Shown: positions 54,601 through 63,630, counted from the stretch's first letter. The stretch: 64,000 nucleotides of DNA from Nitrospinaceae bacterium UBA7883 (GCA_002500605.1 DLRR01000002.1:146-64145), one strand, 5' to 3'. Notes: generated from the letters alone by a model not told the origin. Program-made: numbers and translations.

Positions 54601-55065
54601 CTAATTATTACCCTCTTTGCTAGATAACTCTACATACTTCATGCGCAGGTCATAAAGGCTATGAGTTATTAGTTTACTTTCTTCAGTCGTAAGATTACCC
54701 TCGGACTTTTTCTCGAACATTTCAAGAATTTCAATGGTCTGTTTGGCCAGTTCAAGATTAATTGAAGTTTTTCCTGATACAGGATCTTGAAAACCACCCA
54801 TATGGTGCACAGCGCTAGACGCCATTGAAAGAACAAAAGTGGAGAAATCTATTGGCGGTGCTTCCGCAGCAGGTTGACTTTGAACTTTTTCTTCTCGAGT
54901 AGTCGATCTTGGCTGGTCACTACTTTGTTCACTTTCTGAATGGGAATTATCACTACTATTCCTCAATTCGTTATTTGCATCATCAGCCGAGTTGTCCTCT
55001 CCTTCTTCGTTTTGGTGACGCTTATCACGAAAAACAAATGATTCTTTATCGTTTTCCTTAGCCAT
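54601..55065 (-). CDS. DUF1844 protein
   Basis: A 154-residue protein. The first 80 residues are highly charged, with Ser/Glu/Asp-rich low complexity. The C-terminal 75 residues match DUF1844: PIDFSTFVLSMASSAVHHMGG followed by NLELAKQTIEILEMFEKK and a helical end. Function of DUF1844 is unknown; such genes are common in deltaproteobacteria. It is the third gene of a minus-strand series with dksA and rpoZ, 112 bases behind rpoZ. Confidence 0.82.
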   Translation of the reverse strand: MAKENDKESFVFRDKRHQNEEGEDNSADDANNELRNSSDNSHSESEQSSDQPRSTTREEKVQSQPAAEAPPIDFSTFVLSMASSAVHHMGGFQDPVSGKTSINLELAKQTIEILEMFEKKSEGNLTTEESKLITHSLYDLRMKYVELSSKEGNN

Positions 55066-55177
55066 GTCGCAAAACTCCTCGGAGAAAATGTTACAGAAAC
55101 TTGCTATACATCGTGTGCTATTTTCCCTTTGAACAAACCCTATTGCCCGGCTTTATCTCTACCGTGACCATTACATT

Positions 55178-55444
55178 CTATTCATCTGAAGCTGAAACAT
55201 CTGGCAGATCTTTAACATCCTCTTGAAACAACTCAGCGGTTGTTGCTATGTCTGATTTACTTAGTTCTATTAGCCCTTCGCAAACCTCTTGTAAGGCAAT
55301 ATCCACGAGCTTCTTGTCTGTTGGATCTACAAGCGGATCTGCTCCACTCATCAATTGTCTTATTCTAATAGTGACTAGGTTGGCTACTACAAATTTTTTG
55401 GGATTTTTTTCCATTGCCTGACTTAACAGGGTAACATCAAACAT
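55178..55444 (-). CDS. rpoZ: DNA-directed RNA polymerase omega subunit
   Basis: An 88-residue protein whose N-terminal 65 residues fit the omega (RpoZ) fold: a start like DVTLLSQAMEKNPKKF, then VANLVTIRIRQLMSG, where omega has the conserved RARQL region, then DKKLVDIALQEV. Omega holds beta-prime together and in many bacteria forms part of the ppGpp site. The usual gmk neighbour is absent; instead dksA lies directly upstream. The match is moderate, helped by size and context. Confidence 0.75.
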   Translation of the reverse strand: MFDVTLLSQAMEKNPKKFVVANLVTIRIRQLMSGADPLVDPTDKKLVDIALQEVCEGLIELSKSDIATTAELFQEDVKDLPDVSASDE

Positions 55445-55491
55445 AATTGTCTAAGCCTCGTTTCAAAGTATTGTTATAAATCTAGCAAACT

Positions 55492-55845
55492 CTATACTCG
55501 TGATTTTTCACTTCCCTCTTGACATTCTATACATAAAATGGAGTATGGCATAACTTCAAGACGTTTTTTTATTATTTTATCACCACACTCTGCACACATT
55601 CCGTATTCACCATTGTCTATACGGACTATTGCTTCATCAATATAGCTCAACTCGTCTTGGCAACGATTCTTCATCAAAAAAGTCATGGCCTGCCCATAGT
55701 CGGACTCTGCCACATCAACATCATCCCCATGGCGATTCATGGTCTCCTCTTTAATGTCGTTAGCCATATCGGAGTCTGCCCTAAGGAGAAAACTTCTTTT
55801 TTGAATTAATATCTTCTTCAGCCTAGAAAAATCCTCTTTTTTCAT
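55492..55845 (-). CDS. dksA: DksA/TraR-type zinc-finger regulator
   Basis: A 117-residue protein (ATG at 55845, with GGAGAG nine bases upstream; the in-frame TTG at 55854 would touch that site and is excluded). It has an N-terminal coiled coil, a DxxDxA-like tip region DVDVAESDYGQ (about 38-48) and a C-terminal four-cysteine zinc finger, CAECGDKI and CIECQ. DksA enters the RNA polymerase secondary channel and, with ppGpp, lowers stable-RNA transcription. The tRNA-tuf promoter at 588-616 has the G+C-rich discriminator expected of a target. Confidence 0.88.
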   Translation of the reverse strand: MKKEDFSRLKKILIQKRSFLLRADSDMANDIKEETMNRHGDDVDVAESDYGQAMTFLMKNRCQDELSYIDEAIVRIDNGEYGMCAECGDKIIKKRLEVMPYSILCIECQEGSEKSRV

Positions 55846-56127
55846 TACTAACAACTCTCCGACAAAAGATTTTTTAGCCTTCTCGCATTAAAATCAAATC
55901 ATCAAGGCAAGGTGGCTAATAAATGGGGTTTGATAACCAAACATCTAACAAAAATAATTGGGCATTATAGGCAAATTGCATGTAACGATCAAGTGTTAAC
56001 CAGTCAGGGTAAAAGTTTGATAATTAAAATAAAGCACATAACAAGTTGTTACCATAAAGGCCAAGTCAACGCATTCCCTAAACCGATTACACTTAAATTG
56101 GCTATTGGCGGTCAAACTTTGGTGAGG

Positions 56128-56955
56128 TTACATAGCCTTAAGATGCCTCGGTGAAGGCCCGTAGCTGTGACTATTGTCAGGGAAAATACCTTCCTTTACT
56201 TCACTTGCGTACTCGGCCACGGCTTCCGAAATTGTTGAGGAAAGCTGAGCATATTGCTTTACGAACTTAGGCTTAAAGTTGTTTTGAAGGCCAAGAAGAT
56301 CATCCGTTACCATTATTTGACCATCGCAGTACTGGCCAGCACCAATGCCAATGGTAGGAATGCTAAGTTTTTCCGTTATCTTTTGTGCCACATCAACTGG
56401 TACACACTCGAGAACAAGCGCGAATATCCCACAATTTTCCAGGGCAAGTGCATCGTCCTCTAGTTTTTTTGCTGATTCTTCTTCCCTGCCCTGTATCTTA
56501 AAACCGCCTAGTTTATGAATAGATTGCGGCGTAAGCCCAATATGTCCCATCACAGGGATACCGCCAGCTAACATACTTTTGATCAGCTCTGTTATACCAT
56601 CTCGTCCTTCTAGTTTAACGGCCTCAGCACCTTCACGTATTAACTTTGCAGCATTTTCGAGTGCTTTTTCTTCGCTCACGTGATAGGACATAAATGGCAT
56701 GTCGGCCACCAAAAGAGCTCGCTTGATCCCTTTTCGTACCGCACGAGTATGGTAGGCAACATCCTCGATAGTTACCTTGAGGGTGTTATCATCACCCATA
56801 AAGGTCATACCGAGTGAATCACCCACTAAAACCAAATCTACTCCGACAGAGTCCACTAGTGCGGCAAGTGGGTAGTCATATGCGGTCAGGGCTGTTATTT
56901 TTTGGCCCTTTTGCTTCATCTTCTCAAGATGGTTTGTTGTTACTTTATTTTCCAT
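56128..56955 (-). CDS. panB: 3-methyl-2-oxobutanoate hydroxymethyltransferase
   Basis: PanB adds a one-carbon unit from methylene-tetrahydrofolate to ketoisovalerate in pantothenate (coenzyme A) synthesis. The ATG at 56955 gives 275 residues, the usual size; an upstream GTG at 57006 adds 17 atypical residues. Motifs are TALTAYDYPLA (about 21-31), LVGDSLGMTFMG with the Mg ligand (about 43-54), VKLEGRD, GHIGLTPQSIHKLGG (about 137-151) and IPTIGIGAG. panC and panD are not adjacent. The ribosome binding site is weak. Confidence 0.95.
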   Translation of the reverse strand: MENKVTTNHLEKMKQKGQKITALTAYDYPLAALVDSVGVDLVLVGDSLGMTFMGDDNTLKVTIEDVAYHTRAVRKGIKRALLVADMPFMSYHVSEEKALENAAKLIREGAEAVKLEGRDGITELIKSMLAGGIPVMGHIGLTPQSIHKLGGFKIQGREEESAKKLEDDALALENCGIFALVLECVPVDVAQKITEKLSIPTIGIGAGQYCDGQIMVTDDLLGLQNNFKPKFVKQYAQLSSTISEAVAEYASEVKEGIFPDNSHSYGPSPRHLKAM

Positions 56956-57345
56956 TTTTTGATAACCAATAACAAAAATTTCCGTTGTGAAAACATTCAC
57001 AACCACTTGAATTTAAGGAAAAATCCGGGTAAGGCCCACCACGGGCGTCGGGACAGATCAGGAGCAAGCAAGCTGTCTCCCGTCTTAAAAAGATGGCTAT
57101 CCATTTTGTCTCCCGTCCCAGTCCACTCCTTACAGCAGATCCAAGCGGCAATAATTTGTGTACATGGTATCACAAAATAGTCTTACCGAAAACTTCATTC
57201 CGGTGAAATGACCGGAATGCTTATGTGTGAGCACATTGACAACTGTTAAAATCTTTCCGTTTACTTATATACGAAAGTTAGTTTAGCTAGCAACACGCTT
57301 GCAAGTCGGGTAGTTTTATTAAAACTCGAAATGATAAAAATATTA
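56956..57345. repeat. Intergenic region with repeats and a G+C-rich patch
   Basis: 390 bases between panB and the kinase gene. About 57025-57125 is clearly richer in G+C than its surroundings and contains GTCTCCCGTC twice (near 57076 and 57109) and an imperfect inverted copy (GGGACAG near 57050). Further along, CATTCCGGT (57196-57204) pairs perfectly with ACCGGAATG (57211-57219) around a six-base loop, like small dispersed palindromic repeats. No gene is called; a 68-codon minus-strand frame crosses the patch but overlaps panB's start region and looks spurious. Confidence 0.45.
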
Positions 57346-57993
57346 CTAAAACTGAGTGGCAGGTGGATTGAAAAACTCCAGCCCAATCACATCTGAGCAG
57401 ACTTTAACTGCAAGGCTTTCAAAATCCGTCTTGTTAGCTACGAAGTCAATATTGTTGGTGTTAATAATAAGTACTGGGCATTGGCGATAGTTAAAGAAAA
57501 ATTCGTTAAAGGTTCTATTAACTTCAGAAAGATATTCTTCGGTTATTGTTTTCTCTATTTCTCTATCGCGTTTACGGATTCGCTTCATGAGGACCGATGT
57601 ATCTGCTTGCAGATAAACAATAAGGTCTGGTGAGGGAATCTCCCTGATAAATTGTCGATAAATTTCTACATATATACGAAATTCATGTTCCGTAAGATTA
57701 AGCTTGGCAAAATTATAATCTCTCTCTATAACATAGTCGCAAAGAATAACCTTGTTGAATAAATCACCTTGCGATAGGCCTGATAACTGTTTATAGCGAT
57801 TTACGAGAAAAAACATTTGTGCCTCAAAAGCATATTGTTTCTTGTTCTCATAAAAATTTGATAGGTATGGGTTGCTGTCTACTGGTTCATAAATAGGGTC
57901 TACGCCAAATCGCTCACCTAGCAAGCCGGTGAGACTGCTTTTACCAACACCAATAGGTCCTTCGATAGCAATGTAACGAACTGTCTCATTCAT
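57346..57993 (-). CDS. Deoxynucleoside kinase
   Basis: A 215-residue kinase of the deoxyadenosine/deoxyguanosine kinase type. It has the P-loop EGPIGVGKSS (about 10-19), the base-contact region YEPVDSNPYL (about 35-44), the DRS-like motif replaced by ERDYNFAK (about 109-116), and the lid KRIRKRDREIE (about 137-147). It salvages deoxynucleosides. The start overlaps the folK stop by four bases; folK plus a deoxynucleoside kinase is a recurrent pair in deltaproteobacteria and Bacteroidota. Confidence 0.9.
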   Translation of the reverse strand: MNETVRYIAIEGPIGVGKSSLTGLLGERFGVDPIYEPVDSNPYLSNFYENKKQYAFEAQMFFLVNRYKQLSGLSQGDLFNKVILCDYVIERDYNFAKLNLTEHEFRIYVEIYRQFIREIPSPDLIVYLQADTSVLMKRIRKRDREIEKTITEEYLSEVNRTFNEFFFNYRQCPVLIINTNNIDFVANKTDFESLAVKVCSDVIGLEFFNPPATQF

Positions 57994-58481
57994 GAGACTA
58001 TTCTACGTGTTTCCTGGCCATCTTTGGGAAGAGAATCAAGCAGCTCTTTTACGCTTTTTTCTAATGTTGGATGAACCACATCAGGGCTGATGTCACAGAT
58101 TGGTTGCAAAACAAACCGCCTTTTATCTGCTTGCTTATGTGGTATGGTCAATTTCTCAGTGTTCATAATAATATCATCGTAGAAAATGATATCGATGTCT
58201 ATTTCTCTTGCGCCCCATCGCTCACCCGGAACACGTCCTTGTTCTCTTTCTATCCGTTTTGCCATGGCAAGTGCTTCTTCCGGTGTTATGCCAACTTCTA
58301 TTGCAATAGCCGTATTCACAAACCAGGGTTGGTCTGTTTTCCCCTGCGGCTCGGTCTTGTAAAAAGACCCTGCTTCAAAGGAGCAGTCGTCATTTTCGGC
58401 GACAATCTTTTTAATTGCACTCAAAATTGCATTTACAGGATCACCACCATTGGAACCTAGTGAAATATAAATCAACGGCAT
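57990..58481 (-). CDS. folK: 2-amino-4-hydroxy-6-hydroxymethyldihydropteridine pyrophosphokinase
   Basis: HPPK transfers pyrophosphate from ATP to the pterin alcohol in folate synthesis. The 163 residues begin IYISLGSNGGDP and show YKTEPQGKTDQPWFVNTAI (about 42-60) and the signature RWGAREIDIDIIFYDD (about 94-109) with the Mg-binding Asp pair; HKQADKRRFVLQPICDI follows. It lies between dapL and the kinase gene on the same strand. Confidence 0.95.
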   Translation of the reverse strand: MPLIYISLGSNGGDPVNAILSAIKKIVAENDDCSFEAGSFYKTEPQGKTDQPWFVNTAIAIEVGITPEEALAMAKRIEREQGRVPGERWGAREIDIDIIFYDDIIMNTEKLTIPHKQADKRRFVLQPICDISPDVVHPTLEKSVKELLDSLPKDGQETRRIVS

Positions 58482-58535
58482 TATTTAACTACCATTTTCG
58501 TGTTTAAATCATCATGGCAAAGATGCACCTGTTGG

Positions 58536-59774
58536 CTAAAACCTGAACTTCACGTCTGATAGCCGCTTGGCTATCTCGTCCATAACTTTTCCCTCCTCTA
58601 CCTCATTTTTAGCAGAAAAGGTAACAGAAAAGCGTACAAAACTCCCCGCATCATCCCATGGCACTGTCGATATAAGTTTTTCTTTGATCATCCATTGGCT
58701 GAAATCTTCCCCGCTACTAAAAACCTGGCCATCTTCAATTCCTTTTGGCGCCTTAACATACAAGTAAAATGTTCCGCTTGGCATTGAAGCTTCAAATCCA
58801 GCTGTTTTTAGGGCATTTACAAGAAGTTTTAGTCTACGTTCATACTTATGCCTGATCTGTTCGGTTATGCTTAGATTGTCCAAACCTGTAATCCCAGCTT
58901 TTTGAATGCCGATAAATTGGCCGCTGTCGATGTTGTCTTTAATGTTGGCAAAGGCGTTGACTACCAGTTTGTTTCCAGCCACAAATCCTAGCCTCCATCC
59001 AGTCATATTATGGGACTTAGATAAAGAATGAAGTTCTACACCAACATTCTTAGCACCATCAACAGAAAGAAAACTATATGGCTTTGTTTCATATGTTAAC
59101 GCAGCATAAGCCGCATCCTGTACTACAACTACATTGTTATCCGATGCAAAACGAACCACTTTATCGTAAAACTCTGGTGTTGCCCGAGCACCTGTCGGGT
59201 TGTTGGGATAATTAATATACAAAAGTTTCATTTTTATCAGGTCCTTCTCTCTTATCGAGCTAAGATCCGGCAAGAACCTATTTTCAGGTGTAAGTGGTAG
59301 GTTCACTACTCCACCGCCTAGATATTTTGTGTGCGTAGCCATAACTGGATACCCGGGAACAGTTTGCCCGGTCAGATCACCATGATTTATGAATGCTAGC
59401 GGTAGCATTGCTAAAGCGGATTTAGCACCTATGCAATGATTAATTTCCCTGTCAGGATCAATATCTGGTACTCCAAAAATGGTCTCAAGATAAATGGATG
59501 CTGCTAATTTAAACTCATACACTCCATTATCCGAATATCCACGGTTCTCCGGTTTTGTAGCCTCGGATTGTAGAGCAGATACTACTTCAGGAAAGGCCAT
59601 CTCGTCTGGCTCACCAACACCCATGTCTATTAGCTCTACACCTGGGTTTGCATCTATGGCAGATGCTTTACTCCGTTTTATCTTTTCAAATTTGTATATT
59701 GTCGTGTCTTTACCGAATTTGGCTCCTCCAATACGCTCGGCAAAAATATTTTGTATATAACTTTCATTAATCAA
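58536..59774 (-). CDS. dapL: LL-diaminopimelate aminotransferase
   Basis: DapL converts tetrahydrodipicolinate directly to LL-diaminopimelate, giving lysine and peptidoglycan precursor by the short route known from plants, Chlamydia and deltaproteobacteria. The 412-residue fold-type I enzyme has GVGEPDE (about 52-58), NYPNNPTGA, and the PLP-binding Lys in SLSKSHNMTGWRLGF (about 249-263). The N-terminal phrase with EKIKRSKASAIDANPGVELIDMGVGEPDE is typical of DapL. It is 54 bases upstream of folK on the same strand. Confidence 0.93.
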   Translation of the reverse strand: MINESYIQNIFAERIGGAKFGKDTTIYKFEKIKRSKASAIDANPGVELIDMGVGEPDEMAFPEVVSALQSEATKPENRGYSDNGVYEFKLAASIYLETIFGVPDIDPDREINHCIGAKSALAMLPLAFINHGDLTGQTVPGYPVMATHTKYLGGGVVNLPLTPENRFLPDLSSIREKDLIKMKLLYINYPNNPTGARATPEFYDKVVRFASDNNVVVVQDAAYAALTYETKPYSFLSVDGAKNVGVELHSLSKSHNMTGWRLGFVAGNKLVVNAFANIKDNIDSGQFIGIQKAGITGLDNLSITEQIRHKYERRLKLLVNALKTAGFEASMPSGTFYLYVKAPKGIEDGQVFSSGEDFSQWMIKEKLISTVPWDDAGSFVRFSVTFSAKNEVEEGKVMDEIAKRLSDVKFRF

Positions 59775-59948
59775 CTTAGCTACACCCTTCCAAAAACTTT
59801 GTTTCTAGTTTAAATAATTTGGAGATTGTAGGGCAAGCAAGCTTCTTGGTCAATAATCCGCCTTGTGAGATGATTGAAACCATGTTAAACCATGGCAAGT
59901 ATAGCAGGAAAAGATAGTAATCAAAGCTATTCCCAAGTCAGACCAATA

Positions 59949-59976
59949 TTGAAAATCTTTTACTTGGTGATACAAT
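59949..59976 (+). promoter_or_regulatory. Promoter of tRNA-Ser
   Basis: TTGAAA (59949-59954, five of six to -35) and TACAAT (59971-59976, five of six to -10) are separated by 16 bases. The -10 box ends 18 bases before tRNA-Ser, leaving a short leader of about 11 bases. Sequence match seen; activity inferred. Confidence 0.65.
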
Positions 59977-59994
59977 CTAGCTCTAACAACACTT

Positions 59995-60085
<91 letters not shown>

Positions 60086-60325
60086 TAAATAACTTATTAC
60101 ACTTTGCATATCAATCTATTATGTTGTGGTATGGTTGAGTAGTCTTAACGTTATCCTTACCATCATGCAACAATCAATCTCACCCGTACAATCTTTTTGA
60201 TAATTTCCAGAGGGATTTAACCTTATAACCGTCACGGAAAGTTCAACACTATACGGTTTTAAACACCCCCATTGACTCTTTTTAGAGTCCTATCGCTAGT
60301 TTGGTAGTAAGTTGATAGTCCAACA

Positions 60326-61042
60326 TTAATCTAACTCGATAGCTTTTTTTGTTTTACCCTTCCGCTTTTGCTCAGCTGCATCAAATTCCGACATACATGA
60401 CCCTTTGGTAACCATAGCGCATTCAAGATATTCTGCTATATAGAGCACACATGCACGTATAGCTTTACCGGCAGGTGTTTTTTCTTCTCCACCCAATCTA
60501 CCACTAAACCCACCAAGGCTTAAACCAAGTCCTAGTCCACCAGAAGTAGATGTGGCTTCAATTGTTCTTACATAATCTATGTCACCAGTAGTTGAGTTGA
60601 TAACGCGAAGATCTACAGCCATGTAGGCCTTGCTCTTTTTGCCACCAATCGATACGCCTCCAAACGATATAGCTGCCCCACGCTTTGATGTGCCTTCTTC
60701 GTAAGCGGTCACGGTGGCGGTTATTAGGTACTTAGCACCAGTAAGTTGGCCAACTTTCGCTGCTGTACCCTTACGAACCCTTCCAGAAGCCCCAAGATCC
60801 TGTTCACGTAAAACACTTTTTAACTTTTTGCGTTCCACCATCTTGAACTTGCCGGTGGATACCAGCTCATTTGTTAGCATACCGGCAAGTTCACGCCCAA
60901 CTCCGGAACCCCACCAATGTGCTCTTGTAGTATTCTTGAAATCTAAAACACCCATTCTTGGTTTGGATTTTGCCCACGCCCCCGTTGATGCCAGCATCAA
61001 CGCTATTGTAACCACAATGACCAAATTAAACTTGTATCTCAT
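60326..61042 (-). CDS. CsgG-family exported protein
   Basis: The ATG at 61042 has GGGGA seven bases upstream and gives 238 residues with a signal peptide cleaved after AWA (mature start KSKPRMG). The in-frame ATG at 61111 would add 23 polar residues. The mature protein follows the CsgG pattern: RMGVLDFKNT, then GRELAGMLTNELVSTGKFKMVERKKLKSVLREQ and GAKYLITATVTAYEEG, and a DLRVINSTTGDI strand. A Gly-rich segment (GGLGLGLSLGGFSG) is in the second half. CsgG forms the curli-secretion channel, but there is no lipobox and no csgA/B/E/F nearby, so this is a relative of unknown role. Confidence 0.82.
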   Translation of the reverse strand: MRYKFNLVIVVTIALMLASTGAWAKSKPRMGVLDFKNTTRAHWWGSGVGRELAGMLTNELVSTGKFKMVERKKLKSVLREQDLGASGRVRKGTAAKVGQLTGAKYLITATVTAYEEGTSKRGAAISFGGVSIGGKKSKAYMAVDLRVINSTTGDIDYVRTIEATSTSGGLGLGLSLGGFSGRLGGEEKTPAGKAIRACVLYIAEYLECAMVTKGSCMSEFDAAEQKRKGKTKKAIELD

Positions 61043-61196
61043 ACCTTGATCCCCATTTTTTGGTGCCTGACTTTTTTTCACAAAGCCACAATCTGTAACC
61101 AAATATACCATATTTATGATATTACAACGTGTGGAGCCTAATAAATCTAGGTCAACTATGTTTAAAGGCCTTTTTGGCTATATTTCTGAGTAGCAG

Positions 61197-61772
61197 ATGA
61201 TAAGTAAAGTAAAGTTCTTAGGAAAAATTTTAGTTATTATTGTTGGCGGGTACCTTATCGGGCATTTCATAGTCACCGATCATATACAAAAAACTGATGG
61301 GCTAAGGATGGTAAACGATAAAGGCATTAAGGAAGAGGCGCCAAGCATTACCCTGAAATCTTTGAGTGGAAAACTTGTTTCCCTGTCAGATTTCAAGGGT
61401 AAATGGATTTTTCTTAATTTTTGGGCCACATGGTGTGCCCCATGTGTAGTTGAAATGCCCATGATGAACAATCTGTACAATAAACTCAAAGATAAAAACT
61501 TTATAATGCTCGGCATTAGTTTAGATAAAGAAAACCCATATAAAGTTGCAAAGTTTGCCAAAAACCTAAAACTTGATTTTCCAATTCTGCTTGATCCAAA
61601 GCTTGAAACAGCCACCAAATATGGTGTCACCACCATTCCGCTAACTTTCATGATCGGGCCTGATGGCAGACTAGAGGCTATAGCTGAGGGCATTCGCAAC
61701 TGGGATAGTAAAGAAATGATTCAATATTTTAATAGCCTTATAAATGAAGAGTTTAGCAAAACAGTTAACTAA
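61197..61772 (+). CDS. TlpA/ResA-like membrane-anchored thioredoxin
   Basis: A 191-residue thiol-disulfide oxidoreductase with an N-terminal membrane anchor (about 8-26) and a periplasmic thioredoxin fold. The active site is WCAPC (Cys80, Cys83) in LNFWATWCAPCVVEMP; the cis-Pro loop is GVTTIPLTF (about 145-153). Relatives reduce haem-binding cysteines of c-type cytochromes or CuA. The oxidase genes lie 16 kb away, so a CuA role is possible but not shown. It is divergent from the CsgG-like gene. Confidence 0.9.
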   Translation: MISKVKFLGKILVIIVGGYLIGHFIVTDHIQKTDGLRMVNDKGIKEEAPSITLKSLSGKLVSLSDFKGKWIFLNFWATWCAPCVVEMPMMNNLYNKLKDKNFIMLGISLDKENPYKVAKFAKNLKLDFPILLDPKLETATKYGVTTIPLTFMIGPDGRLEAIAEGIRNWDSKEMIQYFNSLINEEFSKTVN

Positions 61773-61981
61773 AACACCCCTGAAAATAGTTTGCTATCAC
61801 AATAATGAATACTCGACTACAAGCTCAGAACAGAGCAGCAATCGTTCATAAGGCAATTAAGAGGGTTACAAACTTGCTAGTATCACCAAATACATATGTT
61901 GTTGAGTTTTCTAACCAAAAATATTGTCCAGAGAAAAGCGGTTTTCAAGCCTTAAATCTATTTGACTACTTTGGCCTTTGA

Positions 61982-63022
61982 TTAAACCATCCTTGTAATC
62001 CCTCTCCCATCTTCTATCAACCCAAGTTCAAACACAGTCTCACCTACGTCTTTCAGTTCCTTGGCAAGCGAATCAGCTTTTTGGGGCGCAATAACAATTA
62101 CCATACCAATACCCATATTAAATGTACGCATCATTTCATCTTCATCTGCACCTGAAGCCTGGGATAATATCCGGAAAATAGGAGGTATCTCCCATGCACT
62201 CTTAGAAATTACTGCATCTAAATGGTCACCAAGGATGCGTGGAACATTATCAAGTAATCCACCGCCGGTAATGTGAGCAAGGCCTTTAATAGGATGAGAT
62301 TGGATAAGCGGCCAAAGAATTGTTGAGTAATCTTTGTGCGGTATTAGAAACTCTTCTCCAACTGTGTGGCCTAACTCACCCAAGTGGCTATCAATGGAGT
62401 AACCCAGTTTATCAAAAAATATTTTGCGGGCCATTGTGTATCCATTTGTGTGAAGGCCGGCGGAAGCCATGCCCAAAACGGCATCTCCGGCACAAATTGT
62501 CGAACCATCTATGATTTTTGATTTTTCAACAACTCCGGTAACCATTCCTACTAAATCAAATTCATTCTTTGCATATATGCCCGGTAGTTCCGCCGTCTCA
62601 CCTCCCACCAATTCTACTCCTGCCTTAAGGCACGCTTTTGCTAACCCTTCAACTAGTTTCTCAATCTGGTTGGGGTGTAATTTGTCCGTAGCGACATAGT
62701 CCAGAAATGTAAGACCTTTTGCACCTTGACAAAGAATATCATTAAGGCAATGGTTTACAATGTCATGTCCTACCGTATCGTATTTATTGGCCATTCTGGC
62801 TACCATCAACTTAGTGCCTACTCCATCAACACTCTGCACAAGGACTGGTTCTTTGTATTTCTCTAATAGTGAAGAAAAATTGAATAATGAACCGAAAGAA
62901 CCTATTCCAGCTAGCGACCCCCCTATGTGAGTGGATTTTGCTAATTTTTTTATTCGCCGCAAAACTTCTGTTCCGGCATCTATATCAACACCTGAGTTTT
63001 TATATGTTATCGGGTCTTTCAT
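61982..63022 (-). CDS. purM: Phosphoribosylformylglycinamidine cyclo-ligase
   Basis: PurM (AIR synthetase) closes the imidazole ring in purine synthesis. The 346 residues show the start YKNSGVDIDAGTEVLRRIK, the VQSVDGVGTKLMVA block (about 62-75), DCVNDILCQG-like HCLNDILCQGAKGLTFLDY (about 90-108), GGETAELPGIY (about 140-150), and AHITGGGLLDNVPRIL (about 252-267). The length is normal. purN, often next to it, is absent. It is convergent with tlpA and divergent from the small gene at 63266. Confidence 0.96.
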   Translation of the reverse strand: MKDPITYKNSGVDIDAGTEVLRRIKKLAKSTHIGGSLAGIGSFGSLFNFSSLLEKYKEPVLVQSVDGVGTKLMVARMANKYDTVGHDIVNHCLNDILCQGAKGLTFLDYVATDKLHPNQIEKLVEGLAKACLKAGVELVGGETAELPGIYAKNEFDLVGMVTGVVEKSKIIDGSTICAGDAVLGMASAGLHTNGYTMARKIFFDKLGYSIDSHLGELGHTVGEEFLIPHKDYSTILWPLIQSHPIKGLAHITGGGLLDNVPRILGDHLDAVISKSAWEIPPIFRILSQASGADEDEMMRTFNMGIGMVIVIAPQKADSLAKELKDVGETVFELGLIEDGRGITRMV

Positions 63023-63265
63023 ACAAGTTTATCCAGTTTTATAATAAAACGATTAATATCGTATCCTAGTAAGTGTAAACATGGTAACTGAATTTATTAA
63101 CTTGCAAAAAAATGGCAGAAATTAAAATTAACCAGTAATAGCACCTTCAAGTATACACATTTTGGAAAAACTACTATCTTTTGAGCAGTGTTTTAAGTCA
63201 GACAACAGAAATGAGTTATTATACGAACTAATGTATAATAATCGTCCTATTAATAAAGGCCTAGT

Positions 63266-63568
63266 ATGAGCGAAAAGAAGAATCAGGAGTTTCTTGAGTC
63301 AATGGAACTTATTATTGAGTATGCCAAAAAGATTGCCAACGGAGAGAATATAGAAATTACCAAAGCCGAGTGGAACAACGGAAAGGAAACAAACCCCGAC
63401 CGTGTTGCCCATATTCTAACTTTGGAAGCAGGCACTAGGCGTTCTGAGGTTTTTATGCGTAGAGACAGCATTGAGGGGTTTCCTTCAGACCCAAACTCTG
63501 ATAAAACTAGGTCAGTGATAAAAGGAATGATAATACATATTCATTCACAGCAATCATCTGTTCATTGA
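63266..63568 (+). CDS. Hypothetical protein
   Basis: A 100-residue soluble protein I do not recognise. It is charged, with an N-terminal amphipathic helix (NQEFLESMELIIEYAKKIA), then a mixed region with TLEAGTRRSEVFMRRDSIEGFP and a C-terminal strand GMIIHIHSQ. There is no signal peptide, membrane segment or cysteine. AAAGG six bases before the ATG and a TATAAT at about 63233-63238 support real expression. It is divergent from purM and lies 62 bases before the SurA-like gene, on the same strand. Confidence 0.6.
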   Translation: MSEKKNQEFLESMELIIEYAKKIANGENIEITKAEWNNGKETNPDRVAHILTLEAGTRRSEVFMRRDSIEGFPSDPNSDKTRSVIKGMIIHIHSQQSSVH

Positions 63569-63630
63569 TTAGATTTTTCTAAACAGACCGTATAGAAGAA
63601 AAGTAACCATATTTGAAAGATTAAGCCAAA

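Noticed and set aside
56945..57151. A 68-codon minus-strand frame before panB
   Set aside because: It crosses the repeat patch in a different frame from panB and overlaps its start; no domain or ribosome binding site.
60274..60289. Hairpin GACTCT/AGAGTC downstream of tRNA-Ser
   Set aside because: It lies 190 bases from the tRNA and has no T tract on either strand; probably chance.
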